From Microvelia longipes (lineage: Eukaryota; Arthropoda; Insecta; Hemiptera; Veliidae), in contig JACMZG010000008.1 in assembly GCA_018340805.1 (NCBI GenBank), positions 53,956,036 to 54,020,035 of the forward strand: a DNA stretch of 64,000 nt, written 5' to 3'. Positions 10,594 to 21,129 of this stretch are shown piece by piece. Under the pieces are notes generated by a model that was not told the DNA's origin, ran no database searches, and was given only the letters and a program-made list of their open reading frames with translations. Numbering within the stretch: the first letter of the stretch is position 1; every line of letters begins with the position of its first letter. The translations under genes and the position numbers were made by a program.

Positions 10594-11988
10594 GGATACA
10601 AAAAGTTAAAAGGTGATAAGTCGAAAAATGTTGATTTTGAGTTATTACTATCACTGGAATCAGCAAAAAAAAGCTCTTTCGATTGGTATAATAAATTTAT
10701 ATCTACGATAATTAGTTTTTTAATTAATTAACTCAATGCAAAGGAGATATCTTTTATTTTGAACATAAGCATTTAGTATAAACGTAATAAGTTAAGTTAA
10801 CCCATTTAGACTTCAATAAGTTGAAACAATTATAAATATAAAAGACATAAGTCGAGTATGCAAATGTTTGCCTGCTGGTTACTGAATATAAAGGGGATAA
10901 GTCAACCTATCGTCTCTTTGTTTCCTTTCCTTCATCTAATAATTTTGAAAAAAATTACCAATAATATGTACTAAAAAGTAAAAAGGTGAATAAAAAAATT
11001 CAACTTTTCAGGAACCAAAAAACAAACTTTGAATGAAGCTCTAAAACTTTTATGTTTATCCACATTTTAATTAGAAATATGAAACTTTATCTACATAAAT
11101 AATTTACTATAATAGTAAGCTTACCTCAAACAAGCAAAATAGTTTAATTCTAGTACAGCAAGATTAAAAATGATAATTGTAAAAATTATAAATAGCAGTC
11201 AAAAGGGGATAACTCTCTTTTTGAAACCGATGAAAAAGACATAAGTCAGTAGGTTTTCCCAAATTTTTGTAATATTTCAAAGAACTATTTATAAATTAAA
11301 TACCAAATTATTTCAAATTATATAGAATATTATAAATATAATAATGTTAAAATAAAAACTGTGATTGGTTTTAACGATTTTGGAGATTTTTCGAAGTTGC
11401 ACCTTTTTACTTTTTGGTATCCGTACTTTTTGGTGTCCTGACTACATTACCAAAAAGTCGCAAAGCCAATGTTTTAGATATTTTGAGCTAAAATTTTAAT
11501 TTAAATTCACGAAACAGCAATATTAAGCTTAAATTAAAATATTCCTATATAAACACATTTTGTATTCTGTGTAAATAGTAAATTTTACTTTCATGTTTAT
11601 CCAATTTTAATTAGAAATATGAAACTCTATCTACATAGATAATTTTCTATAATAGTAAGCTTGCTTTAACCAAGAAAAATAGTTTGATTTTTAGTTCAAC
11701 AACCTTAAAAATGACTAGTGGAAAATCAGTCAAAAGGGGATAACAACCTCTTTGGAACCGATAAAAAAGGTATAAGTCAGTGGGTTTTCCTAAATTTCCC
11801 CATATCTCGAGAACTATTTATTAATTGAATATCAAACTACTTCTCATTATATAGAACATTTAATAAATATGATAATGTTTAAATAAAACTGTACTGGTTT
11901 TATCGATTTTAGAGCTCATTCAAGTTTGTTTTTCGGTTCCCAAAAAGTTGCATTTTTTGACTTATCACCTTTTTACTTTTTGGTATCC
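10594..11988. mobile_element. Element A: 1395-bp TIR element inserted in B, AATT duplication
   Basis: The inverted ends are GGATACCAAAAAGTAAAAAG (right end, read inward) and GGATACAAAAAGTTAAAAGG (left), with similarity continuing into 'tgataagtc'. Flanking AATT occurs at 10590-10593 and 11989-11992. Removing A plus one AATT rejoins 'gatgtagaaatt' to 'catacagtagg', which is exactly the uninterrupted sequence of B's other arm (reverse complement, about 13370-13395). That supports a 4-bp target duplication. The interior contains an imperfect direct duplication of period ~542 bp (11048 onward and 11590 onward). No protein-coding frame is present. Confidence 0.8.
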
Positions 11989-12337
11989 AATTCATACAGT
12001 AGGGGTGGGGGCGCGGACAGTGGTCCGACTCCCTGGTTTGAGGCGATCCCAAAAAAACAGGGGCTAGTTGCATCAACTACCGCACCGGGCGCTAGTTTTC
12101 TCCTTGTACAACTGTTATCAATATTGTTATCAGTTTTAAATCGAGACGTCTATAAACTAGAATGTAAACAAGACAAATTTTATGAACATTTTTAGTTGTA
12201 TATTATTTGTTTAGAAAATAAGATAATTTTTTCCATTTTAAGGACAAAAAGAAACACAAAGAACACACAAATTAATTTTCATTTCTTCCCATCATGGTTA
12301 TCATGATATCAGGTCTAGTTAAAAATAACACATCACT

Positions 12338-13069
12338 GGTACTTATTTACTTGGTTCCCAACATAAAGTTGGGACCCAAGTAAATATGGCGATATAGGGC
12401 AATTATTCACTTGGGTACCGACAATATATTTACGAAATCATATAAAAGAAATTCTTTAACAATCTTAATGGCGGATGTTGAAAAGCAATGGGGCTTTTGT
12501 ATGGGGCTGAGAAGAGGGGAAAGAGAAAAGATTGATAATCAAGTAAATAAGATAATATAGTGCGAAAGTACCCTTGGTTCCCAACAAAATTAGGACCCAG
12601 GTAAATTAGGCAATTTACTTGGAAGGAAAATTACAAAATATTTTTGTTCTCATAGCAAAAAACTTGGGATTTCTTAAAGTCTTAACTCCATTACAAATTG
12701 AAACTAAGAGATTTTAATAGAGATTAGACAGACCTCCAAGTTCCTATACCCAAATCCACTCGATTTTTTCTGATAAATTGAGGTTGGGAACCAAGTAAAT
12801 AAGTAAGGAAAAGGAAAAATAAAAAACAAGTCTCTCCACTGATGTTCAAGTAGATGTTGAGCCGTCCAACTCGTTGAAATCGAGTTGGACGGCTCAATCA
12901 CTTCCGTTTCTTAACACTTTCTTCGCATCTCGCCGGCACTGATGATGGACTGTTAAGTCTGAAAAGCTGGCTTTGTCATTATACTTGAACATCAGTGGAG
13001 AGACTTGTTTTTTATTTTTCCTTATATCTGGACTCCACAACTCTATTTTTTATTAAGTAAATAAGTGCC
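12338..13069. mobile_element. Element C: 732-bp TIR element inserted in B, 8-9 bp duplication
   Basis: The ends are GGTACTTATTTACTTGG and (reverse complement) GGCACTTATTTACTT. Flanks are CACATCACT (12329-12337) and CATATCACT (13070-13078), one mismatch. The homologous copy of B at 17.9 kb reads straight through 'aacacatcacttatat', providing an empty site. Internal copies of 'cttggttcccaac' in both orientations (12351, 12573, 12783 reverse) suggest a terminal motif duplicated inside. An 8-bp duplication would fit hAT or P superfamilies, and 9 bp would fit Mutator. The superfamily is undecided, and no transposase is present. Confidence 0.8.
12813..13021. mobile_element. Fold-back structure D nested in element C
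   Basis: The outer inverted arms are 'ggaaaaataaaaaacaagtc' plus 'tctccactgatgttcaag' (12813-12850), with their reverse complement at 12984-13021. Within them is a second perfect 17-bp palindrome: ttgagccgtccaactcg (12857-12873), loop ttgaaat, then its complement (12881-12897). It may be a separate MITE inserted in C or internal secondary structure of C. Confidence 0.6.
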
Positions 13070-13424
13070 CATATCACTTATATTTTTTATAATATTTTAT
13101 GAAAATTTTCCATTTAAAATAATTAGTACTATGAGTTAAATTGCTTGATTTGGAAATAAAGACTTTTTTTAATTGAATTGAGTAAGATTTTTAACAATGT
13201 TAAAGATCCCTTTAAATAATTACAATCCTGAAAATGAAGAACTAATTATTTTAAATACGCCGTACAAGGAGAACCGACCTGCCTTTAGTACAGAACCGGT
13301 GAATCTAAAGCTGGCCCATCTAAAACAGATTATTCCGAGGGAGTTGGACTACTGTGTCCAGCGCCCCCATCCCTACTGTATGAATTTCTACATCAGTTTG
13401 GTATAAATTTTCACATCACTTTAG

Positions 13425-14075
13425 TTTTCATTCTTTAAGTTCTTACTTAAGCTTAAGCTTCTGTTGCTTAGTCTTTTCCCAGTATGTTCTGTTTTTAAAG
13501 ATGTTTTTTTTTCAAAAAGACCACTAGAGCCCAATGGTGATAGTGATTACAAACACAAGACAGAAGATAGATACTTGTACTGCCACCAAACAAGACAAAT
13601 TAAAAGAAATCCCTCAAGTAAAATAAATATAATGCAGTTTACATACTTTAAATAAGAGAAGTGAGAAGACATGCTGATTCTATAACCAATACGACTTAAA
13701 ATCATTCGGTTGAATAGGACAATAGTAATCAGTGCTAGAAAATACAAGAAAATAAATAATTTAACTACATATAGCATTCATAAAGATGAGCAAATGATAA
13801 AAACTCCATGCAAGGTCATTAACTCCCAGTAAAATGATTTAAAATAATTACCAAGAATGTTAAGTGAAATAATATTTTGGAATAATAACAATTCAAAATG
13901 TTTTAAACTGATATGATAAGAACGTTCTTCTTAATCTTTACCTTCTTCCTTATTTCATGGTGTATCATGTCCATAGAGATATCGAAAAAGTAACCTGACC
14001 ACATTCGATTATTAAAATATTTTAATATTTTTGATAATATATTTTATATATTATAAATAATAATATGTTTTTAAA
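13425..14075. other. No gene or clear repeat seen
   Basis: This is AT-rich sequence. Open frames at 13464-13655 and 13547-13777 overlap on opposite strands, are rich in AT-encoded residues and lack recognisable motifs, so they are treated as chance frames. Confidence 0.4.
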
Positions 14076-14329
14076 ATAATAGTTATTTATGCACCAAGAG
14101 AGTAAAGAATGCTATTATTTCTCTGAGCAGTCAGTTGATTCCTAAGGCGTAAGCCAAGGGAACCAAAGTATTTAATTCCCTAGGTAATTTATGTGTTTAA
14201 TTCCCGAGGCAAAGCGAGGGAATTATGACTATCAACTCCCGAGGCGAAGCCCAAGTAGGTAATTGCGAAGGGGAAATGGCATTTTACTCCCAAGGTGCAG
14301 ACAAGATTTTATTTAACATGTTTTGATCT

Positions 14330-14640
14330 ATTTTATTCTTATTTTTTGTTTCGGACCCCCATATATATTTTGAGGGTGCTGCCCCCAAAAAAATCAAAAA
14401 ATTATTTGATTGCTCTAAACAACTTCTATTAACCTGAAACGGATTTTAACCAGATAAAAATTATTTTTTGGTCGGGTCCCCCTTATAAATTTTGGGGGTG
14501 CTGCCCAAAAAATGTATTGCTCCAAACAACTTCTTTTGACCTGAAACGGATTTTGAGCCAATAAAAATTTTTTTGGTCGGGTCCTGCTTATAAATTTTGG
14601 GGGTGTCACCCCCGGGAAAATTACAAAAGATTGAATAGTC
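14330..14640. repeat. Tandem repeat, 3 units of about 115 bp
   Basis: Each unit contains 'ggtcgggtcc' (or tcggaccc), 'ttataaattttgggggtg', 'ctgccc', 'ctc.aaacaacttct' and 'ctgaaacggatttt'. The units are the most G/C-rich sequence of the element. An open frame on the reverse strand (14415-14642) simply translates the repeat. Confidence 0.75.
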
Positions 14641-15591
14641 ACCTGTATAAATTTTAAGAATACCCCTCCCCTAAAAAATTGGTATAATTGGCTCTAATAA
14701 CCCAATAAATAGGAAACACTTTTCACTCCCAAGAAGAAAAAGTTACTTTTTACTCCTAAGGGAGTAAAAAGTCACTTTTTCTCCCTTGGAAGTGAAAAGT
14801 GCTACTTTACTCCCCCAAAAACTAGTTAATAAACTTTACATTATACACCGTCTGAAGATAAAGATATTTTTATTAGAATATTTATATTTTTATTAATATT
14901 TTATAAAACTTCTTAAATATTAATATTAGTTATAAATATTATTATTTCTGAATTTTATATAACTTCGAGCTATTGTTGCTAGAAGTTGCAAAAACTGACA
15001 ATTTTTGTGGCAGTATATAGAAAATAATGTCTTATTTTAACAAAATATTTTTTTTCGAAAGTGAACACTAATAACATTTTTAGACTTTAGGGGGTAAAAT
15101 AATCTCCAGACGGTATATAATACGAAATTTAATGACTAGATTTAAGAGAGTAAATAATCACTTTTCACTCCCCAGGGAGCAAAAAGTAACAGATGCCAAC
15201 TTAACTTAATAATCGACGAACTGTATATAATTATTTTTATTTGAAAACTAAGATACCTATAAATAAGAAGATATACAAGAATAAGATGTATAAAAAAAGA
15301 ATATATCATTAACAATCATTTTAAGTAGAACTAGTGTAATGCTAATAATAATATAAGAATAAATAATTTAAAAAATAAAACCTAGTTCTTTATTTAAAAG
15401 TAAAAAAAATTAAGTTGGCCATCCTGATTTTTTAAATCATTTTAAGATTTGCTTACTCATTGTTTTTTTTGACAAAATATCATTAAATCAAAGTTTTTTT
15501 TAGTTTAAAACCTTAGCTTTAACTGTTTAACCTGTCTTAAACTTTTAAAATTAGATCAAATATTACTTATAACTGCTCTATTATTTTTAAT

Positions 15592-15993
15592 AATACTCCT
15601 CCTGACATTACTATTGAAGCGAACTTGTTAAAAGAAAACTTGTTACCAACGAAATCGAAAAAGTTATATGACAAAGCAAGTAACAATTTTAATAGTTGGT
15701 GTCATGATCATAATATACAACAAGTAAGTGAAAATGCATTGCTTGTTTATTTTAATAATGAATGAAAAACAAAACAAGCGTCAAGTCTGCGGTCACTGTA
15801 TTCAATGATCAAATCATCTTTGCTTTGTGAGAGAAACTTTTAATATCAAAAGCTATGCATCACTAATAGCGTTATTAAAAAGAAAAAAACGAAGGTTATG
15901 TTGCAAAGAAAGCGAATGTTTTTACCAAGAATCAAGTTGAAGACTTTTTGCATAATTCATCAAACGACGAGTTTCTTATGATAAAGGTAAGAT
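15592..15993 (+). pseudogene. Crypton-like tyrosine recombinase, N-terminal fragment, broken
   Basis: Frame 1 from 15592 reads TPPDITIEANLL, LLPTKSKKLYDKASNNFNSW and SENALLVYF. It meets a TGA at about 15763, continues as KQASSLRSLYSMIKSSLL, and has another stop at about 15841. After a frameshift the sequence resumes as GYVAKKANVFTKNQVEDFLH and NDEFLMIKV. This order (a SAM-like segment with an LP.KS...Y...W pattern, then SLWSxYSMxK, then K.FT..Q...FL..) matches what I recall of the start of Crypton/KIAA1958-type recombinases of arthropods and vertebrates. The catalytic domain is absent, so the copy is dead. The assignment rests on remembered family pattern. Confidence 0.55.
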
Positions 15994-16256
15994 AATTTTC
16001 AGTTGAAAAATCTTGAAAAAAGAAATAAAAAAGACATTCTTACTTTATTTCCAATGCCGACGTCTGGAGATAAAATCTTTGGAGTACCTTGGGAGTAAAA
16101 TGCCATTATTCCCTCGCAATAATTTCCTCCCTCGGCTTTTGCCTTAGGAACCAACATAATGCTCAGAGGAATAATGATATTCTTTACTCCCTTGGTGCAT
16201 AAATAACTATTATCGTTATACATTTTTCTCTAAAACCACTACTAATTACCATTAAC

Positions 16257-16338
16257 TTTGACCTTGTGGGAAAATGGTTGAAGATTGGGGTTTGTAATAT
16301 AGTACATTTTTATCACCTCCTTCTTTGGTGGACACTTT

Positions 16339-16388
<50 letters not shown>

Positions 16389-16521
16389 ATTATAATATGT
16401 ACATATGTAGGTGTTTCATATAAAGTGTCCACCAATGAAGGAGGTGATAGTACTCTTAAGAGGAACAAAAAATGGTCTATAATATAAACCTCGATCTCCA
16501 ACTGTTTCCCACAAGGTCAAA
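16257..16521. mobile_element. 265-bp MITE built on long inverted repeats around an AT microsatellite
   Basis: TTTGACCTTGTGGGAAA begins the left arm and its complement ends the right arm. The arms (~85 and ~100 bp) also share 'tggttgaagat.g.ggttt' and 'atcacctccttc.ttggtgg' + 'acactttat'. The right arm has a ~15-bp insertion. The loop is an (AT)n tract (about 16339-16395). No clear target duplication was seen. Confidence 0.75.
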
Positions 16522-16849
16522 TAAAATATTTAAAAAAAAATTTGACCTCACATCATAAAAATTGTTAATAGCGTTTAAACTGTTCAAGCTATAAACGTGA
16601 AATTGGTCTCGTTAGATAGCTGAGTAAATTTTCTTAAGGACGAACTATCAAATATTTTGATAGGTGTTCTACAGTTCGTCTAATACCTCCATATACCTCT
16701 GATGGTCATCGACGACGAATGGAGATAGCCTATCAATTAGTCACCAAGTCCCATGAAATCCCGGGCATTAATATCAGATAATGCGTGATTTTATTTATTT
16801 ATTTATTATATTGTATTTATTATTATTATTCATTATTTATTCTTATTAA

Positions 16850-16858
16850 TATATATAT

Positions 16859-16923
<65 letters not shown>
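16850..16923. repeat. (AT)n microsatellite
   Basis: A nearly pure TA dinucleotide tract immediately precedes the tRNA-like SINE head at 16929. Confidence 0.9.
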
Positions 16924-16926
<3 letters not shown>

Positions 16927-16928
16927 GG

Positions 16929-17231
16929 ATCAAGTGCCGCAGTGGTAGCGTGTCTGGTCCGACTTGAAATTAGAGGTTAGATTTTCTACCAGGTTCGAGT
17001 CTCTGCGGAGACAGATAGCTTTTTCGCCATTTAGCGGGTTTTCTATTGAGAATAAATACCAAAATTCGTATCTTCCCCGCGAAATTTAAAAAACTTATTC
17101 AGTAATAAAATTAATAATCTATAAATGTCACGCTGGATCCCCTGTATTGGTAGTAATATGACTAATTATAGTCAGTCAGCTATGCCGTGGGGTATGACCG
17201 CTAGCATTGGCACTTTTAGTGTTAGTGTTTT
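16929..17231 (+). mobile_element. Second tRNA-derived SINE-like element
   Basis: The sequence after the AT tract has an A-box-like TGCCGCAGTGGTAGCG and a B-box GGTTCGAGTCT about 50 bp later, followed by a non-tRNA body (to about 17220). It cannot fold as a full tRNA: the acceptor complement is missing and the middle is too long. It therefore looks like a SINE head or tRNA-derived repeat, different from the CTGCCTC family. AT microsatellites bound both sides. Confidence 0.5.
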
Positions 17232-17299
17232 TAATATATATATATATATATAATATATATATAATATATATTATATATATATATATATTATATATATAT

Positions 17300-17330
<31 letters not shown>

Positions 17331-17335
17331 TATTT
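17232..17335. repeat. (AT)n microsatellite, interrupted
   Basis: TA repeats with periodic 'taatat' interruptions. The same interrupted pattern occurs in all the AT arrays of this window. Open frames of alternating Tyr/Ile across it are artefacts. Confidence 0.9.
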
Positions 17336-17639
17336 TTCAGGTTATTAAATATATATAAAATCAATTGGATTGATAAGCAAGAATTAAAAAGAAAATTCGC
17401 CCAGCTTGTGGACCTCCGCTTAATATTTTTTATATTAAGCTTCTCTAATAAAATTCTGTTTGAGTAATTTGTGTTTTTTCTGGTTTATTCATTTCGTACT
17501 TTTGAAGAATAACCATTGGATTTTTATTAGTATATATACAAATAAAGCTTTATTTATTAAAGCTTTATAAGTTTTGCATATTACCCTTTTATCCTATTTT
17601 GGGGGCTTTTTCTTAAAGTTGGGTGACTATTACATCAGC

Positions 17640-18040
17640 TACCTCACCAAGCACTACTTTTCACCTTGTACAGCAGTTATCAATATTGCTATCAGTTTTA
17701 AATCGAGACGTCTATGTATTGAAGAATGTAAACAAGACAATTTTTAACTTATATATGAACAATTTTAGTTGTTTATAAGATTATTTGTTAGGAAAATAAG
17801 ATAAATCTACAATTTTTTCCTTTATAAGGACAAATAGAAACACAATGAACTCACAAATTAATTTACATTTCTGCACGTCATGGTTATCTTGATACCAGGT
17901 CTAATTAAAAATAACACATCACTTATATTTTATACAAATTTTACATTTAAAATAATTAATATAATTTTTAACCTTGTTAAAGATCCATTTAAATAATTAA
18001 AATCCTGAAAATGAAGAAATAATTATAATTACCTAGTACT
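17640..18040. mobile_element. Second copy of element B interior, without element C
   Basis: It is collinear with 12090-12337 and 13070-13255. Shared blocks are 'ccttgtaca', 'ttatcaatattg.tatcag', 'ttttaaatcgagacgtcta', 'aataacacatcact', 'ttaaagatcc.tttaaataat' and 'aatcctgaaaatgaagaa'. It runs uninterrupted across the place where element C sits in the other copy. Its terminal arms are missing or too diverged to see. Confidence 0.7.
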
Positions 18041-18863
18041 TAGGGATTGGCTAAATACTGCAGAAGGTTCACTAAATCAAAGGGAGAATAGTAAACTATA
18101 ATAAATACACAGGTAATGATAATGATAATAAAAGAGAATATTTATTAATAAAAATAATATATTAAAAAACCATCCAGATTAAGAATAATATCATAGTTAC
18201 GTAATTCTACATACTATTACAATATTTACATAACAATGTATGTAAGTATATGCACATTTAATATAATTATAACCTATAATCATTTTATGAGTAAGTAAAT
18301 TCTTTGTAACATTTACAAAATAATAACAACATTAAAATAAACAATAAAACATATACACAAAAAATTTACATTAAATCCCTTAAATGGAATAAAATTAAAC
18401 ACCAACAGTCAAGATAGAGTGAATAAAAAAGATCACATTTAAATTACATCATATTAAAGAATTCAGATATTTTGGCAATAATTTACATTGATGAATACAT
18501 TAAGGTACATCATATATTTAAAATTTATAATAACATGAAATCATATGATAATTTAATTTGATTTACTTTAAGACTATTAATATCAATGCTTTTTATGTCT
18601 TTAATTACATTATAAAATGAGCTTAATCATTCTAAAAACTAATGCGTTAACCTAAGTATAAAGTTTTGAATAAAAATAATTGTTGTTTTGAAAAGAACCC
18701 ATTATTAACAAATTATGAAACAAGGTATAAAAACAATTTTCCTCAGTCAGTGATATCTCTGAGGCAAACTGGTAAAAGTATGACTTGAAGTCGGACCAAA
18801 GACGATATGTTTTCCTAAGTAGGTTTGCTCATATGGAATACGAGGTTTTCTATAATCTTCTGC
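18041..18863. other. AT-rich 3' flank of the epimerase gene
   Basis: This stretch probably includes the 3'UTR of the minus-strand epimerase gene. Candidate poly(A) hexamers are present (for example plus-strand TTTATT near 18138), but none is clearly preferred. No further gene or repeat was recognised. Confidence 0.4.
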
Positions 18864-19694
18864 TCACATAACTTGAAGTATCTGGCTGGCTTCAAATGCT
18901 GTACCAGGGAGAAGTATAACTGGGGAGGACAAATGACCAGACTCAACACAAATCATGTTTGGATATTCATCTTGTCCAAATTCCATAATATCTTTACTCT
19001 TATCTGCCCAAGGATTCCATACAACGGTGTCAGGAAAATTATACTTTTGAATCCTCATTTTCCTTCCTGAGACAACATTTGTAATTATATGTTCTTGAGG
19101 AGTATTTTGGTAGATTCGATCAGTCCACTCATTAATAGATACAGCCTCCCTACCTTCTTGATATATACTATTATCTTTTGTTTTATCTATGAAAGTACAA
19201 CCCTGTAATCCTGTAATTTGACACCTTCTCACATCAGGTACTTTAAAGTAAGTGTGAAGTAGCAAGTTGAAACTAAACGTTTGATCTTTGCTCGGATTGT
19301 AAATACCAATGTTGAAATGGAGCTCTTTTTCCCTTAGTATTAATCTGTAGGTAACTCGAAATGTATAATTCCACATGGATCTTGTGAATTCACTATCCAT
19401 AATGGAAAATATAGCTTCTACATCACCGGTGGGCAATCGTTCAGGAGACTTTTCAAGGTTCCAAGGAATAATTCTAGCAAAACCATGCTGAGGCCCGTAG
19501 TTCCAATAGCCAAATTGAGGGAAAACAAATGGAATCCCACCTCTAATTGGTTTTTTGCCATCGAATACTGCTTGTTTACTTACGAACAGTTGCTCCTGAT
19601 TGTTGACCCGCCAAGATACAACAGTTGCTCCATGAAGATTAACTGTACACGTTGTATTATTGCCGCGATCCAAAACAACTACAGTCGTAGACAT
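18864..19694 (-). CDS. Glucose-6-phosphate 1-epimerase (hexose-6-phosphate mutarotase)
   Basis: This is a single uninterrupted exon of 276 aa, the usual length for the family. Members interconvert the alpha and beta anomers of glucose-6-phosphate (related to yeast YMR099C and animal galactose mutarotase-like proteins) and act in the cytosol. Visible landmarks are NLHGATVVSW (19-28), the phosphate-binding-type segment PIRGGIPFVFPQFG (49-62), GPQHGFAR with likely catalytic His70, LLLHTYF with His147, and CVESGH with the likely general base Glu251. VVWNPWADK (224-232) is also typical. No signal peptide is seen. ATG at 19694 is the first in frame and gives the standard N terminus. The gene is divergent from e(y)3, with about 750 bp between its ATG and the e(y)3 first donor site. 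It could be a retro-derived single-exon copy, but it is intact. Confidence 0.92.
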   Translation of the reverse strand: MSTTVVVLDRGNNTTCTVNLHGATVVSWRVNNQEQLFVSKQAVFDGKKPIRGGIPFVFPQFGYWNYGPQHGFARIIPWNLEKSPERLPTGDVEAIFSIMDSEFTRSMWNYTFRVTYRLILREKELHFNIGIYNPSKDQTFSFNLLLHTYFKVPDVRRCQITGLQGCTFIDKTKDNSIYQEGREAVSINEWTDRIYQNTPQEHIITNVVSGRKMRIQKYNFPDTVVWNPWADKSKDIMEFGQDEYPNMICVESGHLSSPVILLPGTAFEASQILQVM

Positions 19695-20446
19695 TAGGCA
19701 AGGCGAGCACTAAGTAGAGTAAAAGCAAAAGATATAATGGTATCCAAAGTTTAAAACTTTGGTCACGAATTAACTTGAGAAAGGATGTAAAAAAACAGGA
19801 ACATGAACTTTCAACCACATTCAAAAAAAACTGAGCTTTCTCAGTGTTGCCAGCACTTATAACAAAAAAAGTAATGCCACGAAAAAACACATTTAAAAGT
19901 TTTTTTTTCTGAAAATATTTGTTTATATTTGAATTATTTATGGCTAATTTTCATTTAATTTTTTAAAAAACATTTTTTCCGAAAAACTTGCGTCGCATTA
20001 AAAAAAAAGTGAAATAAACTTATCCCATAAATTTTAATGATTATTCACGTTTTCATGTCGAAGTGACACCAACAACAAAAATTCGGAAATCACCTTTTAA
20101 ACAAACGAATAAATATACTAATTTTCTATGATTTAAGTCCTTACTAATTAAGTATCAATTTATTTATTTTCGTCGTTAGAACGAAATTGATTGATTTCAT
20201 CTCCAATCAAATGGGAAAAGTGAAAAGAAAAATGAAGACGGTCAACCACCGGCGGTCAGTCCCCTAGTCCCCTCCAAAATGGCGTCTGTTTACCTTTAGT
20301 GAAGATCGGAGTTGTAAAATCGCCTTTTTAATTAATATGAGTTGTATTTTCGGATTAATTTTTAGTTATGCATATACTTTTAACTTATAAGAAACTGTGA
20401 AATGCATTTAAATGTTATTTTATACCCTCTGGAATATAATGGCAAG
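19695..20446. promoter_or_regulatory. Shared divergent promoter region and e(y)3 5'UTR exon
   Basis: The interval between the two divergent genes includes a comparatively G/C-rich stretch (about 20215-20300) with 'ccaccggcggtc' and 'aaaatggcg', the latter resembling a YY1/Pho-type ATGGC core. The probable first exon of e(y)3 ends at a strong donor, ggcaag|gtatgt, at 20446/20447. No TATA box could be singled out in this AT-rich DNA, and the transcription starts are not fixed. Confidence 0.5.
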
Positions 20447-21129
20447 GTATGTTTGCATGTCGCTTTGACTCTGGGTGTCCACTTGATTATTGTTGTATTA
20501 TTGCTTTATCCGTTACTTTTCTTGTATATTTCTTCTTTTATTTGGGTTCTTTGACTTACCTTTGATATAATTCTTCCAAAATATATTTACTAAGAAGACT
20601 CGCACAATTAATAATTATAGCCCAAGTTGCATCCGGAGCATTTCATAAGTTTCTTTTGCAATGCTGGTGTCCAACTATTTAGGTGTTTATATTATCATTT
20701 GTTTTATTTTTACTTCTGTTTTATGCTGTTTTCTGGCTGCTAACTACATTAATACTTATAGAGGAGTAATCTCCTCTTATTTTATTATGATTTGATGAAA
20801 TTTAACGGATATGTACTTTGTTAGCTTACCTCTGCAAAATTATTTCGTTGGTATATGACAACGGATTTTGTGTTAGTTATTCTTTATTTAACATTTTGAG
20901 AGTATATTAAGGGCTAGTGGTGGTTGTTTTTGTTTTTCCGATTCTCAGACTTTAGAATTTCCTGTTACAACTATTCTTAGCTTTATTAAGAGTTTTTACT
21001 TATTTGAAGCAATCTAAAATTGCCTAATTTAAATAAGTTTACATTTAAATATTTCTGCTTCAAAATCAATCATACTTAATAGAATTCCATATAAATTAGT
21101 ATGTTTGCACAGCATATTAATTCTATGGA

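Larger units (their letters stand above)
10576..13424. mobile_element. Element B: outer TIR element, interrupted by elements A and C
   Basis: The left arm (AAAGTGATGTAGAAATT at 10578-10593, continued after element A at 11993 as CATACAGTAGGGGTGGGGGC to about 12115) is the reverse complement of the right arm (about 13258-13424). The arms stay alignable for ~120 bp with substitutions and share 'tctccttgtac' at their inner limit. The right arm has an extra ~22 bp (a partial repeat of 'gatgt...'). Its interior is also represented at 17640-18040. No transposase was found. The frame at 13197-13406 runs through the right arm and is not credible as a gene. The superfamily was not recognised, and no outer target duplication could be fixed. 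Confidence 0.65.
14076..16213 (+). mobile_element. 2.1-kb element with long TIRs carrying a tyrosine-recombinase relic
   Basis: The left end ATAATAGTTATTTATGCACC, then 'aagRgagtaaagaat', 'ctctgagca' and 'cctaaggc..aagcc..ggga' (14076-14163), is matched in reverse complement by 16127-16213. After an unmatched stretch, pairing resumes with 'tggcattttactcccaaggt' (left about 14276-14295, right about 16089-16108). Short palindromic modules of the type 'ctcccRaggcRaagc' are scattered at 14135-14300, 14725-14815 and 15164-15175. The interior holds a three-unit tandem repeat and the recombinase relic. No target duplication could be fixed. A solo end-like fragment lies at 50320-50430. Confidence 0.7.

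Noticed and set aside
13197..13406. 69-codon frame with a fairly normal composition (PAFSTEPVNLKLAHLKQI)
   Set aside because: It runs from the interior of element B into its right inverted arm. The opposite arm is not open in the equivalent frame, so it is not a conserved protein.
16266..17364. Open frames of 60-75 codons with long Tyr/Ile alternation (also at 30474-31360 and 43096-43386)
   Set aside because: They translate (AT)n microsatellites. The composition is purely repeat-driven and occurs on both strands.
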